Shown: positions 15,404 through 24,131 of the stretch, one piece after another
Numbering within the stretch: position 1 is the stretch's first letter
How the letters are laid out: every line of letters begins with the position of its first letter
Source of the DNA: Phascolarctobacterium sp.
Lineage (GTDB): Bacteria > Bacillota > Negativicutes > Acidaminococcales > Acidaminococcaceae
Direction: 5' to 3'
DNA length: 64,000 nt
Assembly (NCBI GenBank): GCA_017467905.1
Contig: JAFUKD010000010.1
Span: forward strand, 25,396-89,395
Notes under the pieces: model-generated
Database searches by the model: none
What the model was told of the DNA's origin: nothing
What the model saw: the letters and a program-made list of their open reading frames with translations, nothing else
Position numbers and translations under genes: made by a program

Positions 15404-17029
15404 TTACTCCATAGAAAGCAGCAAGGGGTAAAGGGGTTGTCCGCCATAGAACAGTTCTACTTCCCAATCCTCGTTGATTTCTTCTAAATGCTCAACAATT
15501 TCTTCGGCTTCTTCTTTAGTGATATCTTCGCCGTAGTAAATACTGATAAGCTCGTAATCACCTTCGCTAAGCATTTTGTCCAATACTTGCTTCACGCTTA
15601 AACCGGTGCAGAAAATCTTATCATTTATCAAACCAAGGTATTCACCCTTATGCACTTCCATTCCGCCAACAACGCTGTCGCGTACTGCAATGGTAATAGC
15701 ACCACTGGTTGCGGTCTTGGCTTCTTCTGACATAACAACAGTGTTTTCTTCCATGCTACGTTCAGGGTCAAAATGGAACAGCGCAGTCATACCTTGGGCA
15801 AGGTTGGTGCTGGGAACATAATCAACCTTCGCAACACCCAACATCTTTTTAACTTGGTCTGCTGCCAAGATTATATTTTTATTGTTGGGCAGGATGATGT
15901 ATTGTTCATACTCACCGTTTTCAATAGCATTAACAAAATCTTCTACAGGCGGGTTCATGCTTTGGCCGCCGCTGATAATTTCGGTAGCACCAAGCTCGCG
16001 CATAATTTTTGCAATGCCTTCGCCCGCAGCCACAGAAAGAATACCAACTCCACTACGTTTACCGGAAACCTGCACCATATCTTCATCAGCGAAGATGCGG
16101 TTTTCATGTTGGTCAACCATATTTTCAATTTTAATATCGTGCAGTGTACCCCATTGTTGTGCAGTGTTCAACACATTGCCTGGGTTCTTGCTGTGAATGT
16201 GCACCTTAACGATATCTTCAATAACAGCTACAATCATAGAGTTACCAAAGCCGTCCAAGGCTTCCACAACTGTCTTTTTATCTACGCTTGCACCTTTAAC
16301 GATAAATTCTGTGCAATAAGGGAATTCTAAATCTAAAGGCTCTGCATCTGCAGCTTGCATTTTTACGTTAGCCTTTTGGGTAACCTTAATTTCTGCGCAG
16401 TCCTCGCCACGCAAGCCAGCCAAGCAGCCTTCAAAGAAAGCAATCAAACCTTGACCACCTGCATCAACAACGCCTGCCGCCTTCAACGCAGGTAACTTCT
16501 CCGGAGTTTCTGCCAGCTCTTCCTTGCCTGCCCTAATAGCTTCAAGCAGCACGTCTTCCAAGCTTTCGCAATTGCGGGTTGCATTGTAAGAGCCCTTCGC
16601 CATACCTCTTGCAACTGTAAGGATAGTACCTTCTACCGGTTTAGAAACGCTGCGGTAGGAAAAGAGGATACCGTATTGGAACGCCTTGCCCAATTCGTTG
16701 TTGCTAACAAGATTTTTGCCTGCCAAACCACGGCCAATACCGCGGAGCAATTGGGAAAGGATTACGCCGGAGTTACCACGCGCACCCATTACAGCACTCT
16801 TTGCAGCAGCCTGACCAATTTCGCCGGCAGTGGAATCGTCCTTCATTGAGCTCAACTCTCGTGCTACAGAAGCCATGGTGTGCATCATATTAGTACCGGT
16901 ATCACCGTCGGGAACAGGAAAGACATTCAAATCGTTGATGATTTGATAATTCTTTTCAAAGCTATGGTAAGCACCTAACAGCATATCCTTAATTTGTTTA
17001 CCGGTAATATGTCGTCTATCTTGATACAT
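15404..17029 (-). CDS. fakA: Fatty acid kinase catalytic subunit FakA-like (DAK2 domain, YloV family)
   Basis: ATP-dependent kinase that phosphorylates fatty acids presented by a DegV/FakB protein, allowing exogenous fatty acids into phospholipids. It has 541 residues: a DAK2 (DhaL-like) domain with the metal/nucleotide motif NVFPVPDGDTGTNM near residues 35-48, then the middle and C-terminal YloV regions (including GAITIAVRDSVVGG). It ends with the acidic EEAEEIVEHLEE segment. The DegV gene is immediately upstream (15 nt), forming a fakB-fakA unit. Confidence 0.9.
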   Translation of the reverse strand: MYQDRRHITGKQIKDMLLGAYHSFEKNYQIINDLNVFPVPDGDTGTNMMHTMASVARELSSMKDDSTAGEIGQAAAKSAVMGARGNSGVILSQLLRGIGRGLAGKNLVSNNELGKAFQYGILFSYRSVSKPVEGTILTVARGMAKGSYNATRNCESLEDVLLEAIRAGKEELAETPEKLPALKAAGVVDAGGQGLIAFFEGCLAGLRGEDCAEIKVTQKANVKMQAADAEPLDLEFPYCTEFIVKGASVDKKTVVEALDGFGNSMIVAVIEDIVKVHIHSKNPGNVLNTAQQWGTLHDIKIENMVDQHENRIFADEDMVQVSGKRSGVGILSVAAGEGIAKIMRELGATEIISGGQSMNPPVEDFVNAIENGEYEQYIILPNNKNIILAADQVKKMLGVAKVDYVPSTNLAQGMTALFHFDPERSMEENTVVMSEEAKTATSGAITIAVRDSVVGGMEVHKGEYLGLINDKIFCTGLSVKQVLDKMLSEGDYELISIYYGEDITKEEAEEIVEHLEEINEDWEVELFYGGQPLYPLLLSME

Positions 17030-17044
17030 AAATAAAACACCTTT

Positions 17045-17905
17045 CTACTTTGCTTTTTGGCGTACAAAAAGTCCAATGGCACCAGGGCCAAGATGTGCCG
17101 CCAAGGGAGTACCAATTTGTGTAATCCAAATAGGCACGCCGGGGTGCTTCGCCGCCATCTCCGAACGCAGGTACTCTGCATCTTCCGGAACCAAAGCGTT
17201 GGGAATGAAGATTTCTTCAAGCTCACCTTGCTCATTAGCAATTTCCAGCAAACGCTTCAATGCTTTCTTACGAGTACGGCATTTATCAAAGGGAATGATG
17301 TTGCCATCGGGCAAAACATGAATAATAGGACGAATACCAAAGATACTTCCTAAAAGAGCGCCAACTGCGCCAATGCGTCCGCCCTTTGCCAAATATTCCA
17401 AAGTGTCCAAGGTGAAATAGGTTTTAGTACGTTTCACCATATCCAAAACATAAGCTTCTATCTCGTCAAGGCTTTTACCTTCATCCGCAGCCTTCAAGGC
17501 TTCGCAAGCCATACCGCAGATGGAAGAAGCTGCTGCCTTACTGTCCACAACACGAATGTCAGAACCGGGGAATTCATCCATCACCTGACGTGCCGCAGTG
17601 CAGCAGGTTTGGTAGGTACCGCTAAGCACGCTATCGCAGTTAATTACGATAAGCTTCTTGCCTTGCTTAACCAAATCGCTAAACATTTCAAGCATATAAC
17701 CAATGGGAGGTTGAGAGGTGGAAGGCAATTTGCCCGTCTTTTTCACCAGAGCAAAAAGCTCCGCTGTGCTCTTGTCACCATCAAACCATTCTTCATTGCC
17801 ATGACGTGCGATAAGACGCAGCACATGGATTCGGGGATTATTCATTAAATCAGTGTCCTGAACATCAGAAACACTGTCCAAAATTATATGTATATCGTCG
17901 CGCAT
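17045..17905 (-). CDS. fakB: DegV family fatty-acid-binding protein (FakB-like)
   Basis: A 286-residue DegV protein that binds a fatty acid and presents its carboxylate to FakA. Typical elements are LDSVSDV at the N-terminus, TSQPPIGYMLEMF, the VVDSKAAASSICGMA segment and YLAKGGRIGAVGALLGSIFGIRP (shown in part). The ATG follows TAAGGAGG. Its tight coupling to fakA supports the role; chain-length specificity cannot be told. Confidence 0.88.
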   Translation of the reverse strand: MRDDIHIILDSVSDVQDTDLMNNPRIHVLRLIARHGNEEWFDGDKSTAELFALVKKTGKLPSTSQPPIGYMLEMFSDLVKQGKKLIVINCDSVLSGTYQTCCTAARQVMDEFPGSDIRVVDSKAAASSICGMACEALKAADEGKSLDEIEAYVLDMVKRTKTYFTLDTLEYLAKGGRIGAVGALLGSIFGIRPIIHVLPDGNIIPFDKCRTRKKALKRLLEIANEQGELEEIFIPNALVPEDAEYLRSEMAAKHPGVPIWITQIGTPLAAHLGPGAIGLFVRQKAK

Positions 17906-18063
17906 AATAAGCCTCCTTAAAAGCAGACATACCGAATTTAACTATAGCTAACTCTATTTTAACATATCAGTTTTCTATTTGCCACAGGCTTATCACAATA
18001 TCTTTCCTATATATATGCTTTAAAACCATAAGCCTTTTAATCATTTAATTAACCTCAAAAGGG

Positions 18064-18090
18064 CAAAAAAAAAGCCCTTGCGAGAAGGGC
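18064..18090 (-). terminator. Strong terminator of the LCP gene
   Basis: Minus-strand GCCCTT-CTCGC-AAGGGC followed by nine T. It is about 130 nt past the LCP stop. The rest of the 17906-18219 interval is the fakB promoter region, and I see no gene in it. Confidence 0.85.
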
Positions 18091-18219
18091 CAAATGAGGG
18101 GCTGTTTGATTGATTTAAGTATAACAAAATTGTATACAAAATGCAAGCTAAAACCCCAATATTATTTAGACAATTCAATACTTTCTTATAGTTTTTACTA
18201 AAAGCCAACGCCTTTTGGC

Positions 18220-19329
18220 TTACAGCTTCACAGAACCGTCAGGGTTACCTCCATTTTGCGCAATTGCCTTGGCAATGGTATCAACGCCTTGTTCAGCGAA
18301 AACCTCGCTGGCACGAATACCGGGCGCAAGCTGGGCAGCAGCCTTGCTCTCTCCACTTGCATCTCCCTTTTCAACTTGAAGCATGGCAGCATTGTACTCT
18401 TCTTCAAAAAGTCTGGAAGATTCCATGTACCTGTCAGTAGGTCTTACACCCTGCATTTCTGCAACTTTGCTGCGCAGCGCCGTCATGTCAGGAACCCAAT
18501 AAGCAGTACCATTGACGAAGGCAGGGGCACCGGGTACGGTTTCAATCTTCACTCCGGGGCCACCATCACGCACGCGAATGTACAGCGCCGTACCAATATG
18601 CCCCAAATCACTAACGGATAAATCGCTGACCAGCATTGCCAAAAGCTTTTGGTACAAGCCGTCAACATACATAACCATCAGGTTATCAGCAATTTTTTCG
18701 TAAAGCTTAACTATGAAATGCTGCTGACGATGGATGCGGGCGTTATCCCCCTCCTCGTCACGATAGCGCACAAACTGAATAGCTTCGGCGCCATTAAGAT
18801 TTTGGTAGCCTTTCTTTAAATCAACGGTAAAGCCGTCGTATTTATCCTTGGAATACATATCCTTTTCCACAGGGAAATCCAAACCGCCAATGTCATCTAC
18901 AATTTCCTTAAACTCTTTAAACCCAATGAGCAGATGGCGGTGAATCTTAATTCCCAAAAATTCTTCCATGGTTTGCATGGTAAGCTTGTAACCGCCATAG
19001 GAGTAAGAGTGATTTATTTTATCCCAACCGTAACCGGGAATATGCACGCGGGTATCGCGAGGTATGGACATTAAATAAGGAACCTTGGTGTTCTCATCAA
19101 ACATCAGCATAAAGAAAGCGTCACTGCGGCCATTAGGGCCATCCCCATCGCGAAAGTCCTTACCCATTACCAAAATATTTTGGCGAGCAGATAGCAGCTC
19201 TCTTTTGTCAAGACGACTGGTAACAGGAGTATCAACAGTTATCTTTCCCCCACCCATCACAATATACAGCACTGCCACCAGCGCAGCCATAATGCACATG
19301 GTTGTGCCATTCAAAAACTTCTTCATCAA
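18220..19329 (-). CDS. LytR-CpsA-Psr (LCP) family wall-polymer ligase
   Basis: Membrane-anchored enzyme that transfers glycopolymers onto peptidoglycan or related acceptors. An N-terminal membrane anchor (MCIMAALVAVLYIVMGGG) is followed by an LCP domain with the polyprenyl-phosphate/Mg-binding residues in NGRSDAFFMLMF, MSIPRDTRVHIPGYGWDKIN and FVRYRDEEGDNARIHRQQH. The C-terminal 110 residues are a low-complexity linker rich in Ala, Glu and Gly. In a diderm the acceptor may be a surface polymer linked to peptidoglycan. Not in an evident operon with glycan genes. Confidence 0.88.
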   Translation of the reverse strand: MMKKFLNGTTMCIMAALVAVLYIVMGGGKITVDTPVTSRLDKRELLSARQNILVMGKDFRDGDGPNGRSDAFFMLMFDENTKVPYLMSIPRDTRVHIPGYGWDKINHSYSYGGYKLTMQTMEEFLGIKIHRHLLIGFKEFKEIVDDIGGLDFPVEKDMYSKDKYDGFTVDLKKGYQNLNGAEAIQFVRYRDEEGDNARIHRQQHFIVKLYEKIADNLMVMYVDGLYQKLLAMLVSDLSVSDLGHIGTALYIRVRDGGPGVKIETVPGAPAFVNGTAYWVPDMTALRSKVAEMQGVRPTDRYMESSRLFEEEYNAAMLQVEKGDASGESKAAAQLAPGIRASEVFAEQGVDTIAKAIAQNGGNPDGSVKL

Positions 19330-19348
19330 CTAAACTACCTCTTCCAAA

Positions 19349-19999
19349 TTAAGTAAACTCGTTTAAAACAGGCTTGCAGCGTTTCAAGAAGGCATAAAGC
19401 ATTCTCGCAGTTAAGCCCCAAATTACATAGCCATTGTACTGATAAAAATAAACATTATAGGTTTTGCGATAACGCCAGTCCTTGTCCCTTCCCGGCACCA
19501 ATTCCAAGGGAAAGTCCTCTAAAGGTCTATCAGCTAATTCCATACCACATACCATGGGCTCGTTATTAAGCAGCCATTTCAGCGGAACAGTGAAAACCTC
19601 TTCCACCTCGTCCGGGTTGAAGCTAATCTTTTCCGGATGATGGAGCAGGCCTACAAAGGGATGAATGATGGGCCCCATATGCGTTACCAAAGAATCCAGC
19701 TCACCGCAAATTTCAATATCCTCTGCCAACAAGCCAAGCTCTTCACAGGTTTCACGGATAGCAGTAAATTCAAAGCTATGGTCCTCACATTCGTACTTGC
19801 CTCCAGGAAAGCAAATCTCTCCCGGCTGACGCTTCAAGGTTTTCGCCCGCACCTCAAACAAAACCGCAGGACCATCTTCCGTTTTGACTATGGGCAAGAG
19901 CACCGCTGCCTCCCAAAGCCTATCCATACGGTCAATACCTGCAGGACGTCTATGCAGTTTTTCGTAAAGTCTATTCAGCAATCTTTCCATATCTGCCAT
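19349..19999 (-). CDS. Nudix hydrolase, CoA pyrophosphatase type (NudL-like)
   Basis: Nudix protein of 216 residues carrying the signature that precedes the box in CoA pyrophosphatases (RQPGEICFPGGKYE) and a Nudix helix (TAIRETCEELGLL). The predicted reaction is cleavage of CoA or acyl-CoA to phosphopantetheine and 3',5'-ADP. The start is placed at the ATG at 19999 because TAGGTG lies 6 nt upstream; a GTG nine bases earlier is in the ribosome-binding site itself. The gene ends 19 nt before the LCP gene, so they may be cotranscribed. Confidence 0.82.
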   Translation of the reverse strand: MADMERLLNRLYEKLHRRPAGIDRMDRLWEAAVLLPIVKTEDGPAVLFEVRAKTLKRQPGEICFPGGKYECEDHSFEFTAIRETCEELGLLAEDIEICGELDSLVTHMGPIIHPFVGLLHHPEKISFNPDEVEEVFTVPLKWLLNNEPMVCGMELADRPLEDFPLELVPGRDKDWRYRKTYNVYFYQYNGYVIWGLTARMLYAFLKRCKPVLNEFT

Positions 20000-20108
20000 A
20001 TAAAACACCTACGCACTATTATACATATCTTACGAAAAAATTTCTATGCTTATGTAAAATTATCCTGCCACTATATTTGAGAAATTAGTAAAACGTGTTA
20101 GAAGTACT

Positions 20109-20318
20109 GAAAGACGCGAAAAAAGGCACTCCGCATATACGAAGTGCTTTTCAAATCGTTTGTACTAACTCTAAAAATCTTTAGAAGTGCCGGAAGCATC
20201 AGCAGCAAATACAAAACTTATTAAAAGTGTAGAAAGACACGAAAAAGGCACTCCGCATATACGAAGTGCCTTTCAAATCGTTTGTACTAACTCTAAAAAT
20301 CTTTAGAAGTGCCGGAAG
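20109..20318. repeat. Tandem duplication of an approximately 88-bp unit
   Basis: Units at 20109-20196 and 20232-20318 are nearly identical (few differences). They include a hairpin GGCACT(T/C)CGCATATACGAAGTGCC flanked by A and T runs, which is terminator-like in both directions. Each unit ends with the TTTAGAAGTGCCGGAAG start of the stop-linked element, and the second runs directly into the full element copy at 20295. The locus looks like a partial duplication of element plus neighbouring terminator. No gene is present in 20000-20415. Confidence 0.7.
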
Positions 20319-20417
20319 GCGCGAAGCAGTGAAATTCGTGAAGCGAAGGCGTACTTAGCGTACGTCGAGCAAGCGAATGAGCTGCGACAAAGCATAACGG
20401 TGCTTATAATGATTTTT
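20295..20417. repeat. Stop-linked structured element, copy 1
   Basis: Outer arms AAAAATCTTTAGAAG and CTTATAATGATTTTT pair. The inner arms GCAGTGAAATTCG / CGAATGAGCTGC form a second helix and CGTAC / GTACG closes the tip. It shares the conserved AGAAGTGCCG, GTACGTCGAGCAAG and GGTGCTTAT blocks with copies at 21826, 28810 and 40998. Its right end overlaps the TAA stop (20416-20418) of the symporter gene. Confidence 0.8.
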
Positions 20418-21627
20418 AGTAGAGGGGTTCTTGTTCATTCCCCTTCTCAGACTTATCAACCACAACAGTAACAGCCATGTCACCGGTTACGTTAACAGAG
20501 GTACGCGGCATATCGAGGATACGGTCGATACCTGCGATAAGAGCGGAGCCTTCCAGGGGCAAACCAAGAGCAGTCAAAATCATGGTGAGCATAATAAAGC
20601 CTGCACCCGGAACGCCTGCAGTACCGATGGAAGCCAAGGTACCGGTAAGCATGATGGTCATGTATTGTGCGCCAGTTAATTCAACGCCGTAGATTTGTGC
20701 TACGAAGAGAGCGCAAACGCCTTGGTACAGTGCGGTGCCGTCCATGTTAATGGTAGCGCCCAAGGGAAGTACGAAGGAAGAAATGTTTTGGTTTACGCCA
20801 AGTCTACGCATGCAGTCCATGGTTAAGGGCAAAGTACCAGAAGAAGAGCAGCTGGAGAACGCCAAGAGGGAAGCAGGAGAAGCAGCCTTGAAGAATTCCA
20901 TCGGAGACATTTTTGCCATGGTAGCAACCATGAAACCGTAAACAATTACTGCGTGGAGCAAGCAACCTACATATACGCAGATGATAACTTTCAGCAAGGG
21001 CAGGAGCACTGCCGGGCCATTAGCTGCAACTACAGGAGTAATCAAACCGAATACACCAAAGGGAGCGAAGCTCATGATGATTGCTACCATTTTGTAGCAA
21101 ACTTCTGCCAAACCGTCAATGGTGTTTTTGAAAGCTTCTGCTTTTTCACCAACAGCTACGATACCAACGCCAACGAACAAAGCGAAGAGGATGATTTGCA
21201 GCATATTAGCTTTAACCATTGCACCAAACGGGTTGGTGGGGAAGATATCAATGATAACTTGCATAATGGGAGGAGCAGCTTTCGCAGTTGCCTTCAAACC
21301 TTCAGTGGACATGTTCAAGCCAACGCCAGGTTCTACCAATACGCCAAAAGCAATACCAAGAGCGATTGCAAATGCAGTAGTTACCAAGTAAAGAACAACA
21401 GTTTTGAAACCGATACGACCGAGTTTTTTAACGTCACCCAAGCCGCAAACACCCATAACCAAAGAGGAGAATACCAAGGGTACGATAACCATTTTGATTA
21501 AGTTCATGAAGATGGTTCCTAAAGGACCAATCCATGCTTTTGCGAAGGCTGCACCTTCAGCGCCAAGCTGTAAGCCGGCAATGATACCCAAACCGAGGGC
21601 AATCAAAATTTTTGTTGATAAGTTCAT
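20416..21627 (-). CDS. Dicarboxylate/amino acid:cation symporter (DAACS, GltP/DctA family)
   Basis: Secondary transporter for glutamate, aspartate or C4-dicarboxylates with Na+ or H+. The 403 residues show the family fold: the Ser-rich re-entrant loop (FSSCSSSGTLPLTM), the cation-binding NMDGTALYQG in TM7 and AGVPGAGFIMLTM (HP2). The start at 21627 follows a GGGGG site 7 nt upstream. C4-dicarboxylate uptake would fit a succinate-using organism, but substrate specificity is not certain from sequence. A stop-linked element forms its 3' end. Confidence 0.9.
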   Translation of the reverse strand: MNLSTKILIALGLGIIAGLQLGAEGAAFAKAWIGPLGTIFMNLIKMVIVPLVFSSLVMGVCGLGDVKKLGRIGFKTVVLYLVTTAFAIALGIAFGVLVEPGVGLNMSTEGLKATAKAAPPIMQVIIDIFPTNPFGAMVKANMLQIILFALFVGVGIVAVGEKAEAFKNTIDGLAEVCYKMVAIIMSFAPFGVFGLITPVVAANGPAVLLPLLKVIICVYVGCLLHAVIVYGFMVATMAKMSPMEFFKAASPASLLAFSSCSSSGTLPLTMDCMRRLGVNQNISSFVLPLGATINMDGTALYQGVCALFVAQIYGVELTGAQYMTIMLTGTLASIGTAGVPGAGFIMLTMILTALGLPLEGSALIAGIDRILDMPRTSVNVTGDMAVTVVVDKSEKGNEQEPLY

Positions 21628-21825
21628 AAACAAACCCCCTAAAATAAAAAATATAAATGTCTTCTTGTTACGATATTATACCAAAACTATTTACAAATTC
21701 CAGTCAAAAACCTTATGTATACAGTATGTAACAATTACAATAATTACACAATCAGTTGCAAAATAATATAAATATGTTTCAGATAAAAACACTCCCAAAA
21801 ACAATGCTTTCTAAGTAAGAACCAG

Positions 21826-21949
21826 AAAACGTGTTAGAAGTGCCGTAAGACGCGAAAAAAGCAACTTACGAAGCGACGGTGTACTTATGCGTACATCGAG
21901 CAAGTAAGTTGCTTTTTGACAAAGTATTACGGTGCTTATAGCACGTTTT
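21826..21949. repeat. Stop-linked structured element, copy 2
   Basis: Outer arms AAAACGTGTTAGAAG and CTTATAGCACGTTTT differ from copy 1 but remain complementary. The inner stem AAAAAGCAACTTAC / GTAAGTTGCTTTTT is a perfect 14 bp with no sequence match to the inner stem of copy 1. The tip TGTAC / GTACA and the flanking GAAGCGACGG and TCGAGCAAG are conserved. The right end overlaps the TAA stop (21948-21950) of pdxK. Confidence 0.8.
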
Positions 21950-22760
21950 ATAACGATTTTTTGTAAGCAGAATGGTCAGTGCATCCGGAAAACTCATTCA
22001 GCTGGAAGGAGTGTCTCAATGCTTCGGTGATAAACGCCTTAGCCTGCACCACTGCTTCCTCCACACTTAAACCACTTGCCAAGCCTGCAGTGATGGCAGC
22101 AGAATAAGTGCAGCCTGCGCCGTGATTGTAAGAAGGATAAATTTTCTTCGCGGACATCTCTTTAAATTCTTTGCCGTCGTAGAAAACATCTACCGCCTCA
22201 TCACGTTCCATACGCTCGCCACCTTTGATGACAACGCACTTTGCTCCCAGCTCCTTAATACGTCCTGCTGCTTCCTTGATTTCTTCCAAAGTATTTACCT
22301 TGGGCATATCTGCTAAGTAGGCAGCTTCAATAGTATTAGGAGTAATGACATCAGCGCGTTTCACCAAATACTTTTTAATGGCAGCAGCAGCATCGGGTAC
22401 CATAATGGCATCAATGCCCTTGCACACCATTACCGGATCAATGACAACATTCTTCAAGCTGTAACGGTCAATGGTTTTGGCAACTAATTCTACTAAATCT
22501 GCACTGCCAAGCATACCGGTTTTCATGGCATCAATACCAATACCATCCAAAATGGTTTCCAGCTGTTTTTCAATGATGTGCATCTCAATGGGGTACACAT
22601 TGTGGAACCAGTTATTGTGCGGATCCATAGTCACAATTACGGTGAGAGCTGTCATGCCATATACACCCAGCTCCTGAAAAGTTTTTAAATCGGCTTCCAT
22701 GCCGGCGCCACCACTGGTATCGCTACCTGCGATGGTCATAGCTTTACGCATTGCACACAT
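21948..22760 (-). CDS. pdxK: Pyridoxine kinase (ThiD-like PdxK family)
   Basis: Ribokinase-fold enzyme that phosphorylates pyridoxine/pyridoxal, and possibly hydroxymethylpyrimidine, with ATP. The sequence follows the Firmicute PdxK pattern: TIAGSDTSGGAGMEADLKTF at the N-terminus, TALTVIVTMDPHNNW, DAMKTGMLGS, VIDPVMVCKG and the anion-hole/catalytic loop NHGAGCTYSAAI near the C-terminus. 270 residues is full length. ThiD activity cannot be excluded because the two families overlap. It sits downstream of bofA, separated by about 35 nt. Confidence 0.88.
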   Translation of the reverse strand: MCAMRKAMTIAGSDTSGGAGMEADLKTFQELGVYGMTALTVIVTMDPHNNWFHNVYPIEMHIIEKQLETILDGIGIDAMKTGMLGSADLVELVAKTIDRYSLKNVVIDPVMVCKGIDAIMVPDAAAAIKKYLVKRADVITPNTIEAAYLADMPKVNTLEEIKEAAGRIKELGAKCVVIKGGERMERDEAVDVFYDGKEFKEMSAKKIYPSYNHGAGCTYSAAITAGLASGLSVEEAVVQAKAFITEALRHSFQLNEFSGCTDHSAYKKSL

Positions 22761-22793
22761 AAAGCAGTCCCCTCTTTTCTTGCGGTTAATTGC

Positions 22794-23153
22794 TTAACCA
22801 AATATTTCAAATAACACTACTGCCAACGCCCCCGGTATTCCGAAGAAGCCGGCAATAAGTGCTTTGATAACGGTAATTTTGAGGCTAAAGCCTACAAAAC
22901 CGCCCACCAGATTGATTAGCCACAGCATTGCCGCGCCTACCAATCCATTCCAAACCAGTTGGAAGGGCAATTCAAATAACTGCACAACAAACAAAATAAG
23001 CAACAGCCCCACAACGTAGGGCCAAAAGGAAGTTAAGGAACCAATATCTCCAATCTCTCCCAAGGAGCTTCCGATGTTGCCAAAGGAATCTAAAAAATCC
23101 AGGGAGCTGATGGAGTTCCACACATTCCCTGCCATTTTCATAATTTCATCCAT
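22794..23153 (-). CDS. BofA-family membrane protein
   Basis: A 119-residue protein whose C-terminal 50 residues match the pro-sigma-K processing inhibitor BofA pattern (two helices with NLVGGFVGFSLKI and the IAGFFGIPGALAVVLFEI end). The N-terminal region is a Ser/Gly-rich soluble stretch followed by a long hydrophobic helix (WPYVVGLLLILFVVQLF). In Firmicutes bofA follows recR, as here. With no sporulation genes visible in the window, its role in this organism is unclear; it could be retained from a spore-forming ancestor or serve another protease-control function. Confidence 0.8.
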   Translation of the reverse strand: MDEIMKMAGNVWNSISSLDFLDSFGNIGSSLGEIGDIGSLTSFWPYVVGLLLILFVVQLFELPFQLVWNGLVGAAMLWLINLVGGFVGFSLKITVIKALIAGFFGIPGALAVVLFEIFG

Positions 23154-23170
23154 ATTAACCCCTCCCTCTT

Positions 23171-23770
23171 CTACATTTCGCGCCTATTTTCCAAAGCGCG
23201 GGATAAGGTTACTTCATCTGCGTACTCCAGGTCGCCGCCAACAGGCAAGCCATGAGCAATACGACTCACCTTAATACCAACAGGCTTTAGCAGCTGCGCC
23301 AGATAAGTAGCTGTAGCCTCGCCTTCCACATCAGAATTAGTAGCAATAATAATTTCTGCCACGCTTTCCTTTTGCAGGCGTTGGAACAGCTCACGGATAC
23401 GCAAATTGTCAGGACCAATGCCATCTAACGGAGAAAGCACCCCATGCAAAACATGGTACAAACCGTGATACCCCCTACTACGCTCCATGGCAGCAATATC
23501 CTGGGGCTGCTCCACAACGCACACGGTAAACTTGTCGCGGGTAGGGTCAGCGCACACCTCACAGAAATCGCCATCAGTTAAATTAAAGCAGGAACGACAG
23601 TAGTGAATCTGCTCCTTAGCATTGGTCAAGGCTTGCGCCAAACGGCGCACATCCTCTTCCGACATATCAATAATATGATAAGCAAGGCGCATGGCTGTCT
23701 TGGAGCCTATGCCCGGCAAGCGGCGCAGCTGCTCGTGCAAGTTAGCCAAGGGCCTGATCATTCTTGCCAT
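23171..23770 (-). CDS. recR: Recombination protein RecR
   Basis: Ring-forming partner of RecO/RecF that helps load RecA at gaps. Its 199 residues show the HhH motif (LPGIGSKTAMRLAYH), the four-Cys zinc finger CRSC...CEVC and a Toprim domain (VCVVEQPQDIAAMERSRGY), the complete family layout. It starts one base after ybaB ends, in the conserved dnaX-ybaB-recR order. Confidence 0.97.
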   Translation of the reverse strand: MARMIRPLANLHEQLRRLPGIGSKTAMRLAYHIIDMSEEDVRRLAQALTNAKEQIHYCRSCFNLTDGDFCEVCADPTRDKFTVCVVEQPQDIAAMERSRGYHGLYHVLHGVLSPLDGIGPDNLRIRELFQRLQKESVAEIIIATNSDVEGEATATYLAQLLKPVGIKVSRIAHGLPVGGDLEYADEVTLSRALENRREM

Positions 23771-23771
23771 A

Positions 23772-24098
23772 TTACATTCCGGGCAGTTTCATGCCACCGG
23801 TAATTTTAGCCATTTCTTTTTCAGACATTTCGTCAGCCTTACGGATGCCTTCATTAACAGCGGAAACAATCATATCCTCTAACATTTCGATATCATCCAC
23901 ATCTACTGCGTCCGGATTGATTTTAATAGAAACCAATTCCTTGCGACCGCTAACAACTACAGAAACAGCACCGCCGCCAACAGTAGCCTCTACAGTACGC
24001 TTTTTAAGCTCTTCTTGAGCTTTCATCATATCGTTTTGCATTTTTTGAACTTTTTTCATCATTGCTTGCATATTACCCATGCCGCCACCAGGAAACAT
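23772..24098 (-). CDS. YbaB/EbfC family nucleoid-associated protein
   Basis: A 108-residue DNA-binding protein. It has the Met-rich N-terminus (MGNMQAMMKKVQKMQNDMM), the KELVSIKINPDAVD core and the MLEDMIVSAVNEG helix of the family, which dimerises and binds DNA as a small nucleoid protein. Located between dnaX and recR as in most bacteria, and probably cotranscribed with them. Confidence 0.95.
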   Translation of the reverse strand: MFPGGGMGNMQAMMKKVQKMQNDMMKAQEELKKRTVEATVGGGAVSVVVSGRKELVSIKINPDAVDVDDIEMLEDMIVSAVNEGIRKADEMSEKEMAKITGGMKLPGM

Positions 24099-24131
24099 AA
24101 TAAATTCCTCCTTAAATTTACAATTATAATT

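Noticed and set aside
20109..20318. Possible CRISPR array
   Set aside because: Only two 88-bp units with a 35-bp spacer, and each unit is itself a terminator hairpin. No cas genes in the window and no 25-40-bp repeat/spacer rhythm anywhere.
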